DNA of 21,496 nt from Ruminococcaceae bacterium UBA6353 (GTDB lineage: Bacteria; Bacillota; Clostridia; Oscillospirales; Acutalibacteraceae): assembly GCA_002437905.1 (NCBI GenBank), contig DJRT01000008.1, positions 1-21,496 on the forward strand, given 5' to 3'. Shown in pieces: positions 1-7,499 of the stretch; the stretch's first letter is position 1, and the number at the start of each line of letters is the position of its first letter. Made by a program: the position numbers and the translations under genes. Below the pieces are notes generated by a model that did no database searches, had not been told where the DNA came from, and worked only from the letters and a program-made list of their open reading frames with translations.

Positions 1-28
1 CACGAACAATATCACAACTCACGGTACC

Positions 29-56
29 GTGGGTTCGAATCCCACCCACTCCGCCA
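29..56 (+). tRNA. 3' terminal fragment of a tRNA gene (probably tRNA-Ser), likely an att-site remnant
   Basis: A perfect T arm is visible (GTGGG, loop TTCGAAT, CCCAC at 29-45), then a 7-base acceptor strand CCACTCC, discriminator G and encoded CCA (54-56). The 28 bases before it do not form an anticodon arm or a long variable stem in any register I tried, so the window shows only the 3' end, not a tRNA interrupted merely by the window edge. G73 together with this T arm resembles bacterial tRNA-Ser (inference). Integrases of islands and phages commonly recombine in the T arm and leave exactly such a fragment at the distal end. Confidence 0.55.
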
Positions 57-94
57 AACGACCACCGTAATTCTGTGAATTACGGTGGTCGTTT
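56..94 (+). terminator. Perfect 18-bp hairpin behind the tRNA fragment
   Basis: The arms at 56-73 and 77-94 are exact reverse complements with a 3-base loop (TGT). The 3' arm ends in GTTTCT, so the U tract is short and it may act as a moderate terminator in the plus direction; the reverse strand also ends in TTT. It begins at the last base of the CCA end and insulates the tetR region from whatever lies left. Confidence 0.6.
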
Positions 95-177
95 CTATGC
101 CCGAAGGCTGGAAATAAGGCTTTTCCCCTATTTCAGCGCATAAGCGAACCCCGCTGTTAAAAAGCACGGTAAACTAC

Positions 178-206
178 TTGCATTTTTTATCCTGCAGTGC
201 TATAAT
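178..206 (+). promoter_or_regulatory. Promoter of the tetR gene
   Basis: TTGCAT (178-183) and a perfect TATAAT (201-206) are separated by exactly 17 bases, a strong vegetative sigma-A type promoter. The start point would fall near 213, inside the palindrome described separately, and about 42 bases ahead of the tetR start codon at 255. Confidence 0.75.
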
Positions 207-233
207 AACGCCATTATTGATAATAGCGTTATT
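204..233. promoter_or_regulatory. 30-bp palindromic operator, probably bound by the adjacent TetR
   Basis: AATAACGC (204-211) and GCGTTATT (226-233) are exact inverted arms. Inside them ATTAT (213-217) and ATAAT (220-224) share the same centre (218.5), so only one position pair (212/225) is mismatched. The site overlaps the last three bases of the -10 box and the expected transcription start. This is the typical placement for autorepression by a TetR-family dimer; binding itself is inferred. Confidence 0.7.
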
Positions 234-254
234 GATTTTGCGGGAGGTGACGGC

Positions 255-863
255 ATGGCAAACAAGGATCATTCCCTTGACAGCGGCATCATAAAAGCCG
301 CTTATGAAGAATTTCTTTCCTGCGGCTTTCAGAAAGCGTCACTTCATAAAATAGCCCAAAAAGCCGGCGTTACCACCGGTGCGATCTACACGCGGTACAA
401 AAATAAGGACGCCCTGTTTGTCAGTCTCCTGCAAGGTCTCTTTGAGACGATGGAGGAAGTGTTCTCGCCGGCAGCGGCGGAATATGAACAGGCGAAAAAA
501 AGCGCCCGCACGGAGGATATCATCCGTGCGATTCATGCGGAGGAAAAAATCTACTTTCAACTGCTGACAGAGCATTATGACGATTGCACCCTGTTTTTCA
601 GCCGTAGCGACGGCAGCTCCGTTGAGACAATACTACGAGAGCTTATGGACCGAAAAACCAAGCAGACCGTTGCATTTTTCTCCGCTGTCTACGGAAAAGC
701 ACCCAACGAGGACGCCATACGCTTGCTGATGGGTTCGCAGTTTTGGTATTTCCGGCAGCTGCTCAACGAACACTTGGAGGAAGACAAAATGTTCGCCTGT
801 CTCCGATCTATTCTGGACTTTTTCAATGCCGGCTGGCGGCAACTATGTAATTTACTGGAATAA
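255..863 (+). CDS. TetR/AcrR-family transcriptional regulator
   Basis: This 202-residue protein has a TetR-type helix-turn-helix at about residues 12-55, with the typical run around GVTTGAIYTRYKNKDALF, followed by an all-helical ligand-binding and dimerization domain ending at the C terminus. The length is normal for the family. The ATG at 255 is preceded by GGGAGGTGA at 242-250, a strong ribosome site. It probably represses its own promoter through the palindrome at 204-233 and, by position, controls the transporter genes that follow on the same strand. A short hairpin (880-904) lies between them. The ligand cannot be read from sequence; the association with an ECF/half-ABC cluster suggests a transported metabolite, perhaps iron chelate or porphyrin related (speculative). 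Confidence 0.88.
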   Translation: MANKDHSLDSGIIKAAYEEFLSCGFQKASLHKIAQKAGVTTGAIYTRYKNKDALFVSLLQGLFETMEEVFSPAAAEYEQAKKSARTEDIIRAIHAEEKIYFQLLTEHYDDCTLFFSRSDGSSVETILRELMDRKTKQTVAFFSAVYGKAPNEDAIRLLMGSQFWYFRQLLNEHLEEDKMFACLRSILDFFNAGWRQLCNLLE

Positions 864-879
864 ACGGCCTACCCTATTC

Positions 880-904
880 CGGGCGGTACTCCCGCCCGTT
901 TCTT
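880..904 (+). terminator. Weak terminator or attenuating hairpin after tetR
   Basis: CGGGCGG (880-886) pairs with CCGCCCG (892-898) around a 5-base loop and is followed by TTTCTT. It sits 17 bases behind the tetR stop codon. The U run is interrupted, so partial read-through into the transport genes is plausible; I see no convincing separate promoter for those genes. Confidence 0.5.
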
Positions 905-949
905 ACAGCGAACGGTTAGGCTGTGCTAACCAAAAGAAAAGAGATTGCC

Positions 950-1128
950 ATGATTGATTTTGCATTTGACTTTCAATATGCGGAAGGAAAAGACGGTTCT
1001 CATCATCACCCACGATCTGGAGCTGATCGCAGGCGCGTGCGACCGCTGCATCGGACTGTCGGGCGGGCACGCCGAAACAGAATTTGCCTTGCGGTCGGAA
1101 CAGGATCTGCAGGCGGTACGGCAGTATA
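950..1128 (+). pseudogene. Remnant of an ECF transporter ATPase (EcfA), internally deleted and frame-broken
   Basis: An ATG at 950, preceded by AAAAGAGA, opens MIDFAFDFQYAEG, which looks like the first residues of an ECF-type ABC ATPase. After that point the ATPase-like reading continues only in the next frame, with KTVLIITHDLELI (the H-loop region) and then a typical ATPase C-terminal tail to about 1128. Walker A, Q-loop, signature and Walker B are all missing, so roughly the whole catalytic body has been lost and the two ends joined out of frame around 984-1000. The first frame runs on without homology and stops at 1297. The remnant cannot hydrolyse ATP. It is followed without a stop codon by the EcfT permease. 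Confidence 0.65.
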
Positions 1129-1832
1129 TGGAGCGTTTTCATCCTGCGGAAAGAAAATCACAGAAAAAGCACCGGGAGCTTTTCCACCCGGTGACAAAGC
1201 TGATTTTCTGGCTCGCTTTGATGGTCGTGATATCCACCTCAAACAACCCCTTGGTTTATGCCGTTTACGCGGCACTGATCCTGCTGACCGCCGTTGACGG
1301 ATGGCTCGGAACGGCTCTCGCCGGCGGCGTGAGCTTCGGAGCGCTGTGGGGGGCAAATGCATTGTTCCCCCACACGGTGTTTTCCTTTATGCTGATGCTG
1401 TTTCCGCGTATCATCGCCATCGGCATTGCCATGCGGACGCTGATCGGGCGCAACGAGGCAAGCCGCACCTTGGCGGCGCTGCGCAACATACACCTGCCGG
1501 AGCGGCTCATTATGATCGTTGCTGTGATCTTCCGTTTCTTCCCGGTGCTGTCCGGCGATATGAAGCTGCTGCGGCAATCCATCCGCACGCGCGGAGCGTT
1601 TGTGACCCCGTGGCAAAAGCTGCGGGCACTGCCGTCCTATATCGAAATTCTGACGGTTCCCATGGCGCTGCGGGTCATCCGTATTGCGGAAACGCTTTCC
1701 GCCTCTGCCGAAACGAGAGGCATCGACCTGCGGCTGCGCAAGAGCAATTACATCTCGCTGCGTTTCTCCGCTTGGGACAGTATATTCTGCGTTCTGCTGG
1801 CGGCAGCAGTCGCTGCCGGTCTTATTCTGTGA
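978..1832 (+). CDS. ECF transporter transmembrane component (EcfT/CbiQ-like) with an ATPase remnant at its N terminus
   Basis: From about residue 68 on, the protein is a CbiQ/EcfT-type permease: it begins near LFHPVTKLIFWLAL, has about five or six hydrophobic segments, and carries the cytoplasmic arginine motifs (an RTRG and an ETRG) that in EcfT proteins couple to the ATPases. EcfT joins an S component to two ATPases in vitamin and metabolite uptake. The first 50 or so residues are leftover ATPase C terminus read in the same frame. The start is uncertain: ATG 978 is the first ATG in frame, TTG 954 is possible, and ATG 1129 (MERFHPAERK) would give a normal-sized EcfT of about 234 residues. 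None has a strong Shine-Dalgarno. The S component follows 58 bases downstream. Confidence 0.75.
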   Translation: MRKEKTVLIITHDLELIAGACDRCIGLSGGHAETEFALRSEQDLQAVRQYMERFHPAERKSQKKHRELFHPVTKLIFWLALMVVISTSNNPLVYAVYAALILLTAVDGWLGTALAGGVSFGALWGANALFPHTVFSFMLMLFPRIIAIGIAMRTLIGRNEASRTLAALRNIHLPERLIMIVAVIFRFFPVLSGDMKLLRQSIRTRGAFVTPWQKLRALPSYIEILTVPMALRVIRIAETLSASAETRGIDLRLRKSNYISLRFSAWDSIFCVLLAAAVAAGLIL

Positions 1833-1890
1833 CAGCTGCCCGAAAAGTGGCTTTCAATATAAAATACATACATAAAGGAGTTTTGGGTCT

Positions 1891-2466
1891 ATGAAAACCG
1901 CAAACACAAACAAGCTGAAAATCAAGGACATCATCACCGTTGTCCTGCTGGCGCTCATCAATGTCGTGATCTTCTTCGCAAGCTCACTTTTGTATGCAAC
2001 GCCGGTCACCATTATCCTCATGCCCGTGTTCTTTGCCCTGCTGGAGGGGGTTATCTACTTTATCATCGGCACAAAGGTGAAAAAGCCCGGCGCGATCCTG
2101 ATTTACAGCATCGTCCGTGCCATTATGGGCGGATATCTGCCGTACATTCTCCTGTTTATCCTCTCCGGCGTCATCGCAGAGCTGCTGCTGTGGAAGATCG
2201 GCTACGGCAACGGAAAAGCGCTGACCATCAGTTATATCATCAATCAGGTGTTTGCCGCTTTCGGAAGCACCGTGATTCCTTACGGCATTGCCGCAAAGGC
2301 GATGGCCGATCAGATGGTGACCGACGGCCGTCAGGGCAATATCCTGAAGGCTTCTGAAATTCTTCAGTCGTGGTGGTCGGTTGCTCTGGTTGCCGGCGTG
2401 ATCATTGCTTCGTTCATTGGTGCAACCATCGGCAAGCGGATCGTAAAGAAGCATCTGGCAGCGTAA
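1891..2466 (+). CDS. ECF transporter S component, MptD/Trep_Strep-like
   Basis: This 191-residue, strongly hydrophobic protein has about five or six membrane segments and the size and spacing of the Trep_Strep (TIGR02185) group of S components, the substrate-binding membrane subunits of ECF importers. A short charged N terminus (TNKLKIKDII) precedes the first segment and a basic tail (GKRIVKKHLAA) ends it. ATG 1891 is preceded by AAAGGAG at 1874-1880, a good ribosome site. It follows EcfT and precedes the half-ABC genes by 19 bases, so all are probably one transcript. The substrate of this group is not settled. Without intact local ATPases it would need EcfA proteins encoded elsewhere. Confidence 0.82.
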   Translation: MKTANTNKLKIKDIITVVLLALINVVIFFASSLLYATPVTIILMPVFFALLEGVIYFIIGTKVKKPGAILIYSIVRAIMGGYLPYILLFILSGVIAELLLWKIGYGNGKALTISYIINQVFAAFGSTVIPYGIAAKAMADQMVTDGRQGNILKASEILQSWWSVALVAGVIIASFIGATIGKRIVKKHLAA

Positions 2467-2485
2467 TATAGTGGAGGAATTACCG

Positions 2486-4246
2486 ATGAACAAAACCCCG
2501 GAACCGCAGCGCTCCGCATCCTCATGGCTTATGGAGCTTGCAAAGGGCAGACGGAGCGAATACGCATGGAGCATCCTCGTTGCGCTGCTCGGCGTTGCCT
2601 GCTCGCTTGTCCCGTATTTTATCATCATTAAAATCATCACTGCATTGGTAAACGGTACGGCAGAGCTGTCCAGGTGTCTGACGCTCTGCGCATGGATGGC
2701 GCTGTGCTGGGTGCTGCGCTATGTGCTGCACAGCGTGTCCACCTCCCTTTCCCACCATGCCACATTTCATGTGCTTGCCAACACCCGCACCCGGCTGCTG
2801 GACAAGCTCGCAACACTGCCGCTCGGCACAGTGCTTGACCGTTCCTCCGGCTCGTATAAGAATATTATCGTAGAGCGGGTGGATTCCATTGAAACGACAC
2901 TTGCGCACCTTCTCCCAGAAATGACTGCCAACATCGTTGGCGCGCTGGCGGTGCTGGTGATGCTGTTTATCGAGGACTGGCGCATGGGGCTTTCCATGCT
3001 GGTCGTCCTGCCGCTGGGCATTCTCTGCTTTATGTCCATGTTCAGCGGCTACAACGAGAAGTTTCAGCGCACCGTCACCTCGACAAAGGCGCTCAACGAC
3101 ACCGCCGTGGAATACATCGGCGGCATCGAGGTCATCAAGGCCTTCGGGCAATCCAAAACCAGCTATGCAAAATTTGTATCCGCCGCAAAAGAGGGTGCCG
3201 ACTGCTTTATCGACTGGATGCGCGGCAGCCTGTTCGGGCAGGTCGCCGGAATGGCGATTTTCCCCTCCACTCTGCTGGGCATTCTGCCGGTGGGATGCCT
3301 GCTTTATATGCACGGGGCTCTGTCAGCCGAAACCTTCCTTTCGGTCATTGTGCTGTCTTTCGGCGTTATGCAGCCGCTGATTACCGCCTTTTCCTATACC
3401 GACGACATCGCACAGGTGACGACCATCGTCGGCGAGGTGGCGGATGTGCTTTCCGGCGAGGATATGCAGCGCCCGGAAAAAGCGGAAAAGCTGCCGGCCG
3501 ATAACGCCATCGAACTGAAAAATGTCCGCTTTGCCTACCACGAAAAGGAGGTGCTGCACGGTGTGAGCTTACATATTGAGCCGGGAACCGTTAACGCTCT
3601 TGTCGGTCCCTCCGGCAGCGGCAAATCCACCATCGCCCGGCTGATCGCCTCCCTTTGGGATGTAAAGGACGGGGCAATCGAACTCGGCGGCGTGGATATC
3701 CGCACTCTGCCCCTCAAAGAGTGCACCGACCGTATTGCCTATGTGTCGCAGGACAACTACCTCTTTGATCTGTCGGTCATGGATAACATCCGCATGGGCA
3801 AAAAAGGCGCAAGCGACGAAGAGGTTATCGCCGCGGCGAAAAGGTGCGGCTGCCATGAGTTTATCATGGGACTTGAAAACGGGTATCAGACCATATGCGG
3901 TGCCTCCGGCGGGCATCTTTCCGGCGGCGAACGGCAGCGCATCTCCATTGCCCGTGCCATGCTGAAGGATGCACCCATCGTCATACTCGATGAGGCGACC
4001 TCCTACACCGACCCGGAAAATGAGGCGGTCATTCAGTCCGCACTGGCACAGCTGGTGCAGGGGAAGACGCTGCTGGTCATTGCCCACCGCCTGTCCACCA
4101 TCGCAGACGCCGATCAGATCATCGTCGTCAATCAGGGGCAGATCGAAGCCACCGGCACACAGGCGGAGCTTCTGGCTTCCTGCCCGCTGTATAAGACGAT
4201 GTGGGAAGCCCACATCAGCGTAAAAGACGACGGGGAGGTGGCGTGA
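2486..4246 (+). CDS. ABC transporter, fused permease and ATP-binding half-transporter (first of a pair)
   Basis: The 586-residue protein has an N-terminal six-helix ABC membrane domain (about residues 20-310) and a complete nucleotide-binding domain. Walker A GPSGSGKST is near 374-382, signature LSGGERQ near 478-484, Walker B IVILDEA near 498-504, and the H-loop histidine near 534. The start is taken at ATG 2486: the upstream GTG at 2471 lies within the ribosome site GTGGAGGAA itself. The gene overlaps the next by one base (TGATG), which points to translational coupling and a heterodimer. Paired half-transporters next to an ECF module occur in Firmicutes; some relatives of the exporter fold (YbtPQ, IrtAB) import iron chelates, so the direction of transport cannot be assumed. 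Confidence 0.9.
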   Translation: MNKTPEPQRSASSWLMELAKGRRSEYAWSILVALLGVACSLVPYFIIIKIITALVNGTAELSRCLTLCAWMALCWVLRYVLHSVSTSLSHHATFHVLANTRTRLLDKLATLPLGTVLDRSSGSYKNIIVERVDSIETTLAHLLPEMTANIVGALAVLVMLFIEDWRMGLSMLVVLPLGILCFMSMFSGYNEKFQRTVTSTKALNDTAVEYIGGIEVIKAFGQSKTSYAKFVSAAKEGADCFIDWMRGSLFGQVAGMAIFPSTLLGILPVGCLLYMHGALSAETFLSVIVLSFGVMQPLITAFSYTDDIAQVTTIVGEVADVLSGEDMQRPEKAEKLPADNAIELKNVRFAYHEKEVLHGVSLHIEPGTVNALVGPSGSGKSTIARLIASLWDVKDGAIELGGVDIRTLPLKECTDRIAYVSQDNYLFDLSVMDNIRMGKKGASDEEVIAAAKRCGCHEFIMGLENGYQTICGASGGHLSGGERQRISIARAMLKDAPIVILDEATSYTDPENEAVIQSALAQLVQGKTLLVIAHRLSTIADADQIIVVNQGQIEATGTQAELLASCPLYKTMWEAHISVKDDGEVA

Positions 4247-5985
4247 TGTTCCGGACACTCAAAAAATTCTTCGCCTTCTGCGGCGAGGACAACCGCAGGA
4301 TGTTTGTCGCGTCCATCTGGCTGGGCGTTGTCAGTGCGATCTGCTCCGCTATGCGTATCCCTGCCGCCGCCATCGTCATTCGGGCACTCCTGCAAAAGAA
4401 TGTCACTATGACCACACTCTGGGCAAGTCTCGGCGTCATCGTGATCTCGCTTATCATCACCATCGCCATCAATATGAAATCCACCATGCTCCAGACCCGT
4501 GCCGGCTACCGCGCATGCGCAAACAAGCGCATTGAAATCGCCGAGCACCTGCGGTATCTGCCCATGGGCTGGTTCAATGACAACAGCTTGGGCGAGGTCA
4601 CCTCTGTCACGACAAACACCATGGAAAACATGGCGAATGTCGCCACCCGTGTGGTCATGGTCACAACGCGCGGTTTCCTTACCTCCGGCATCATCGCCGT
4701 GATGATGTTCCTGTTTGATTGGCGCATGGGACTGATCACCCTTGCCGGGCTGCTCCTGTTCTTCGCCGTCAATGCCGCCATGCAGCGGGCAGAGCAGGCG
4801 CTGGCGCAGCGGAAATTCAACGCCGATGAGCGTCTTGTCACAAAGGTTCTGGAATATGTACAGGGCATCGCCGAGGTCAAAAATTTCGATCTGACCCATG
4901 ACTCCACCACCCAGGCACACGGTGCCGTGGAGGAAGCCCGCAAGGCTTCATTCGGAATGGAAATACCGTCCGTGCTGTATATGCTGGCGCAGTTTGTCAT
5001 CAATAAGCTCACCGGCATCGCGGTCTGCGCCGCGGCAATAGCCTTTTACTTTGGCGGCACGATGGAGCTTTCCAATTGCCTTCTAATGCTGATCTGCTCG
5101 TTTATCCTCTTTGAGCAGCTGGACAGCGCCGGCAGCTTCTCCTCCCTTTTCCGCTCCATCGACATCGGCGTGGACAAGGCAAATTCGATTCTTTCCGTGG
5201 AGCCTATGGACATCGACGGCGAAGAGCTGATACCGCAGCGAGAGGATATTGCCCTCTCCCATGTGGATTTCTCCTATGACCGCAAACCCATCCTGCAGGA
5301 TGTGTCGCTGACGATCCCGGAAAAAACCACCGTCGCCATCGTCGGCCCCAGCGGCAGCGGCAAGACCACGCTGTGCAACCTCATGGCGCGGTTCTGGGAT
5401 GTGCAGGGCGGCAGCGTGAGCCTCGGCGGACGGGATGTGCGGGAATACAGCTATGACAGTCTGATGCGCAATTTCTCCTTTGTGTTCCAGCGGACCTATC
5501 TGTTCTCCGACACGATAGCCAACAACATCCGCTTCGGCAAGCCCGACGCTTCTCTTGATGAGGTAAAAGCCGCCGCGAAGAAGGCGCGCTGCTATGACTT
5601 CATCATGGCCCTGCCGGACGGCTTTGACACCGTGATCGGCGAAGGCGGCGCAACACTTTCGGGCGGGGAGCGGCAGCGCATCTCCATTGCACGGGCAATG
5701 ATGAAAAATGCGCCCATCATCATTCTGGACGAGGCAACGGCGAATGTCGACCCGGAGAACGAAAAAGAGCTGATGGAGGCCGTTTCCGAATTGACCCACG
5801 ATAAAACGGTCATCATGATCGCCCACCGGCTCAAGACTGTGCGCACTGCCGACCGCATCTTTGTTGTCGATCACGGCGAGATCGTTCAGCAGGGAACGCA
5901 CGATGAACTGGTAGCCGCAGACGGACTTTACCGCCGCTTTGTGGTTGAGCGTAAGCAGGCAGCCGGCTGGAAATTGCAGACTTGA
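4246..5985 (+). CDS. ABC transporter, fused permease and ATP-binding half-transporter (second of a pair)
   Basis: The 579-residue partner of the preceding gene has a membrane domain over about residues 15-300, Walker A GPSGSGKTT near 367-375, signature LSGGERQ at 471-477, Walker B IIILDEA near 491-497 and an H-loop in IAHRL. Both ATP sites of the pair look catalytically complete, unlike many heterodimers with one degenerate site. The start ATG at 4246 is set by the TGATG overlap with the first subunit and by GGGGAGG at 4232-4238; a longer reading from 4201 would lie inside the first gene. Likely partner, regulator and substrate are as for the first subunit. The terminator at 6113 ends the operon. 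Confidence 0.9.
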   Translation: MFRTLKKFFAFCGEDNRRMFVASIWLGVVSAICSAMRIPAAAIVIRALLQKNVTMTTLWASLGVIVISLIITIAINMKSTMLQTRAGYRACANKRIEIAEHLRYLPMGWFNDNSLGEVTSVTTNTMENMANVATRVVMVTTRGFLTSGIIAVMMFLFDWRMGLITLAGLLLFFAVNAAMQRAEQALAQRKFNADERLVTKVLEYVQGIAEVKNFDLTHDSTTQAHGAVEEARKASFGMEIPSVLYMLAQFVINKLTGIAVCAAAIAFYFGGTMELSNCLLMLICSFILFEQLDSAGSFSSLFRSIDIGVDKANSILSVEPMDIDGEELIPQREDIALSHVDFSYDRKPILQDVSLTIPEKTTVAIVGPSGSGKTTLCNLMARFWDVQGGSVSLGGRDVREYSYDSLMRNFSFVFQRTYLFSDTIANNIRFGKPDASLDEVKAAAKKARCYDFIMALPDGFDTVIGEGGATLSGGERQRISIARAMMKNAPIIILDEATANVDPENEKELMEAVSELTHDKTVIMIAHRLKTVRTADRIFVVDHGEIVQQGTHDELVAADGLYRRFVVERKQAAGWKLQT

Positions 5986-6112
5986 TCGCTTTCCCTGCAA
6001 AATGAAATAGGGCACCCATTAGCCTGCCGTTATTTCCGGTTTGCCTGATAAACTGAAATAGCGGCGCCGCAAGGATTATTGTATCATTCTTCGCAAAGGC
6101 ACCAACTATTAC
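5986..6112. other. Gene-free stretch between the ABC genes and their terminator
   Basis: No start codon with a ribosome site and no long open frame is evident. One frame from about 6065 reads a short protein-like stretch (RRKDYCIILRKGTNYYKT) that could be a relic of a lost gene, but it is too short to assign. The stretch 6158-6293 beyond the terminator likewise shows no gene, promoter or repeat I can support. Confidence 0.4.
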
Positions 6113-6157
6113 AAAACCGCAGCACCTGCCGAGGATCGGCAGGTGCTGCGGTTTTTT
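6113..6157 (+). terminator. Strong bidirectional intrinsic terminator
   Basis: A perfect 20-bp stem (6113-6132 with 6136-6155, loop GGA) ends in six T residues at 6152-6157 on the plus strand. The opposite strand ends in four T residues. It lies between the plus-strand transport operon and the minus-strand surface operon and probably serves both. Confidence 0.88.
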
Positions 6158-6293
6158 AAGAAAAGGGGGTTGTTGCAGAAGATTGGTTAAAAGTGGGGTG
6201 TGCGGCTGCGTCCGTCAAAGGCGGGATGGGGAAATTGTCTCATCCACAGACACGAGCCATCAAAGAACGCATCATAGTTTACTCAGGCTGCAC

Positions 6294-6800
6294 TTAAACT
6301 AACTTAACGGTAACCTTACCGACAGTCGTGTTGCTGGCATCCTTATCCTTCAGTGGGTTTTCAAGGGTCAGCGCTGCCTGATCGGTGGGGGCGGCATTCA
6401 CAGCGGTGCCCTCGGCAGTGGCAAGGTCCAGCGTGTCTTTATCGAAACTACCGGTAACGCTGTTGTAACCCTGCTCAGGCGTATAGTCGAGCTGTGCCGT
6501 AACAGGTGCATTGGAGTGGTTGGTGACGGTCACGATATTGCTGCCCTCTTCATAGGACCAGCTCCCGTTATATTCGTGTTTAGCGGGATTCCAGGCACCG
6601 TCGGTATAGGTGAACTCCATCGCCCCCCAGGTGATGGTCACACTGTAAACGGTGGTACCAGCAGAGGTACCGGCTTTATAGCTGGCCGTAACATTCTTGG
6701 ACGCGCTGCCATTCTTGTCAATGGTGTCCGCGAAGACGGGGACAGCGGTCATGGAGAATACCAGAACCAGCGTAAGAACCAGTGCAACGATTTTTTTCAT
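6294..6800 (-). CDS. Small secreted protein made of one surface domain shared with the large neighbour
   Basis: A 168-residue protein with a clear signal peptide: MKK, a hydrophobic stretch, and a VFA cleavage site after residue 24. The mature part contains VTITWGAMEFTYTDGAW at about residues 54-70, then a beta-rich region and ends TVGKVTVKLV. This whole domain aligns with the last 115 residues of the large protein encoded upstream in the same operon (VTITWSGMAFTYTDGAW ... TIGKVTVRLG). There is no sortase motif, lipobox or membrane anchor, so it is probably secreted or held by protein-protein contact. The function is unknown. The ATG has AAAGGA about 9 bases ahead. A 105-base gap with a hairpin separates it from the gene before, so its expression could be set apart from the first two genes. 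Confidence 0.82.
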   Translation of the reverse strand: MKKIVALVLTLVLVFSMTAVPVFADTIDKNGSASKNVTASYKAGTSAGTTVYSVTITWGAMEFTYTDGAWNPAKHEYNGSWSYEEGSNIVTVTNHSNAPVTAQLDYTPEQGYNSVTGSFDKDTLDLATAEGTAVNAAPTDQAALTLENPLKDKDASNTTVGKVTVKLV

Positions 6801-6851
6801 AACTGTTCATCCTTTCTGCATAATTGTACTCTATATCAACCCGGCGGCCTT

Positions 6852-6878
6852 GCCGCTCCGCCTTTGCCGGAGCGCGGC
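6852..6878 (-). other. Intergenic GC-rich hairpin between the second and third surface genes
   Basis: GCCGCTCCG (6852-6860) pairs with CGGAG (6868-6872) and CGGC (6875-6878) with a 2-base bulge. No U tract follows on the minus strand, so a terminator is unlikely. It could stabilise or mark a processing point in the operon transcript. Confidence 0.35.
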
Positions 6879-6905
6879 TTCGGGGTCAATACCGGCTGTA
6901 TATTG

Positions 6906-7499
6906 TCACCTTGTCACGGTGACGGTTACGGGAATTTCGGCGTTAAGCGTAGCCCAGCGTCCCGTCGGCTGGTCATAGAAAGAGACCACGAATTTTCCCT
7001 CGTAGACACCGGCGGTCAGCTTTTCCGCCGCACCCTCTGCCAGATCCAACGCCGTCACCTGGGTGCCGGGCGTCAGGCTGCCGGACCGCAGGATCACCGT
7101 ATTCTGGATGACCAGCTGCACGACGGCATCCTGGTTGGATCTGGCCGGGTTGCCGAACACCAGGGAGGCCTTCTTCTCCGTCAGGTCGATGCTAACCTCC
7201 TTGGAATAGGTCAGGGATACAGCGCCGCCGCCCTCCGGGGCATCCAGCTTTTCGCCAGTGTCGTCACTCGCGATGGACTCGGCATTGGTCTCAATGCTCG
7301 GAGCAGGCAGCGCATTGTCCGGGGGCAGCGTATTGTCCCTGTTCCCGCCCCGGAAATACAGCAGCCAAATGCCTACAAAAACCAGAATGAGCAACAGGAG
7401 CAGCAGAAGCAGGAGCAAAAGCCACCGCTTTTTGTCCTTTTCTTCCTCTTCCTCCTTTTGCGCAGGAGCCGTATGAATCTTCTTCTCTTCTGTTTCCAT
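6906..7499 (-). CDS. Single-pass membrane protein with a poly-leucine anchor and an external beta-rich domain
   Basis: The 197-residue protein starts with a highly charged cytoplasmic segment (EKKIHTAPAQKEEEEEKDKK), then a membrane segment at about residues 27-47 containing an uninterrupted run of eleven leucines, then RGGN and a proline/acid-rich linker. An external domain of about 110 residues follows, rich in alternating beta-strand patterns and ending IPVTVTVTR. No signal cleavage site is seen, so it should be an N-in, C-out anchored protein. ATG 7499 overlaps the stop of the upstream gene by one base (TAATG) and has GGGAGG nearby: tight coupling, suggesting that the two products act together, perhaps with this one as membrane dock. 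I do not recognise the external domain. Confidence 0.8.
   Translation of the reverse strand: METEEKKIHTAPAQKEEEEEKDKKRWLLLLLLLLLLLILVFVGIWLLYFRGGNRDNTLPPDNALPAPSIETNAESIASDDTGEKLDAPEGGGAVSLTYSKEVSIDLTEKKASLVFGNPARSNQDAVVQLVIQNTVILRSGSLTPGTQVTALDLAEGAAEKLTAGVYEGKFVVSFYDQPTGRWATLNAEIPVTVTVTR

Noticed and set aside
923..1297. Open frame of 124 codons overlapping the EcfT region
   Set aside because: Only its residues 10 to about 23 look meaningful (ATPase N terminus); the rest is the out-of-frame shadow of the permease gene.
129..6012. TGAAATAGGG in opposite orientation on both sides of the transport cluster
   Set aside because: Only about ten bases match, with no extension and no transposase; this can occur by chance.
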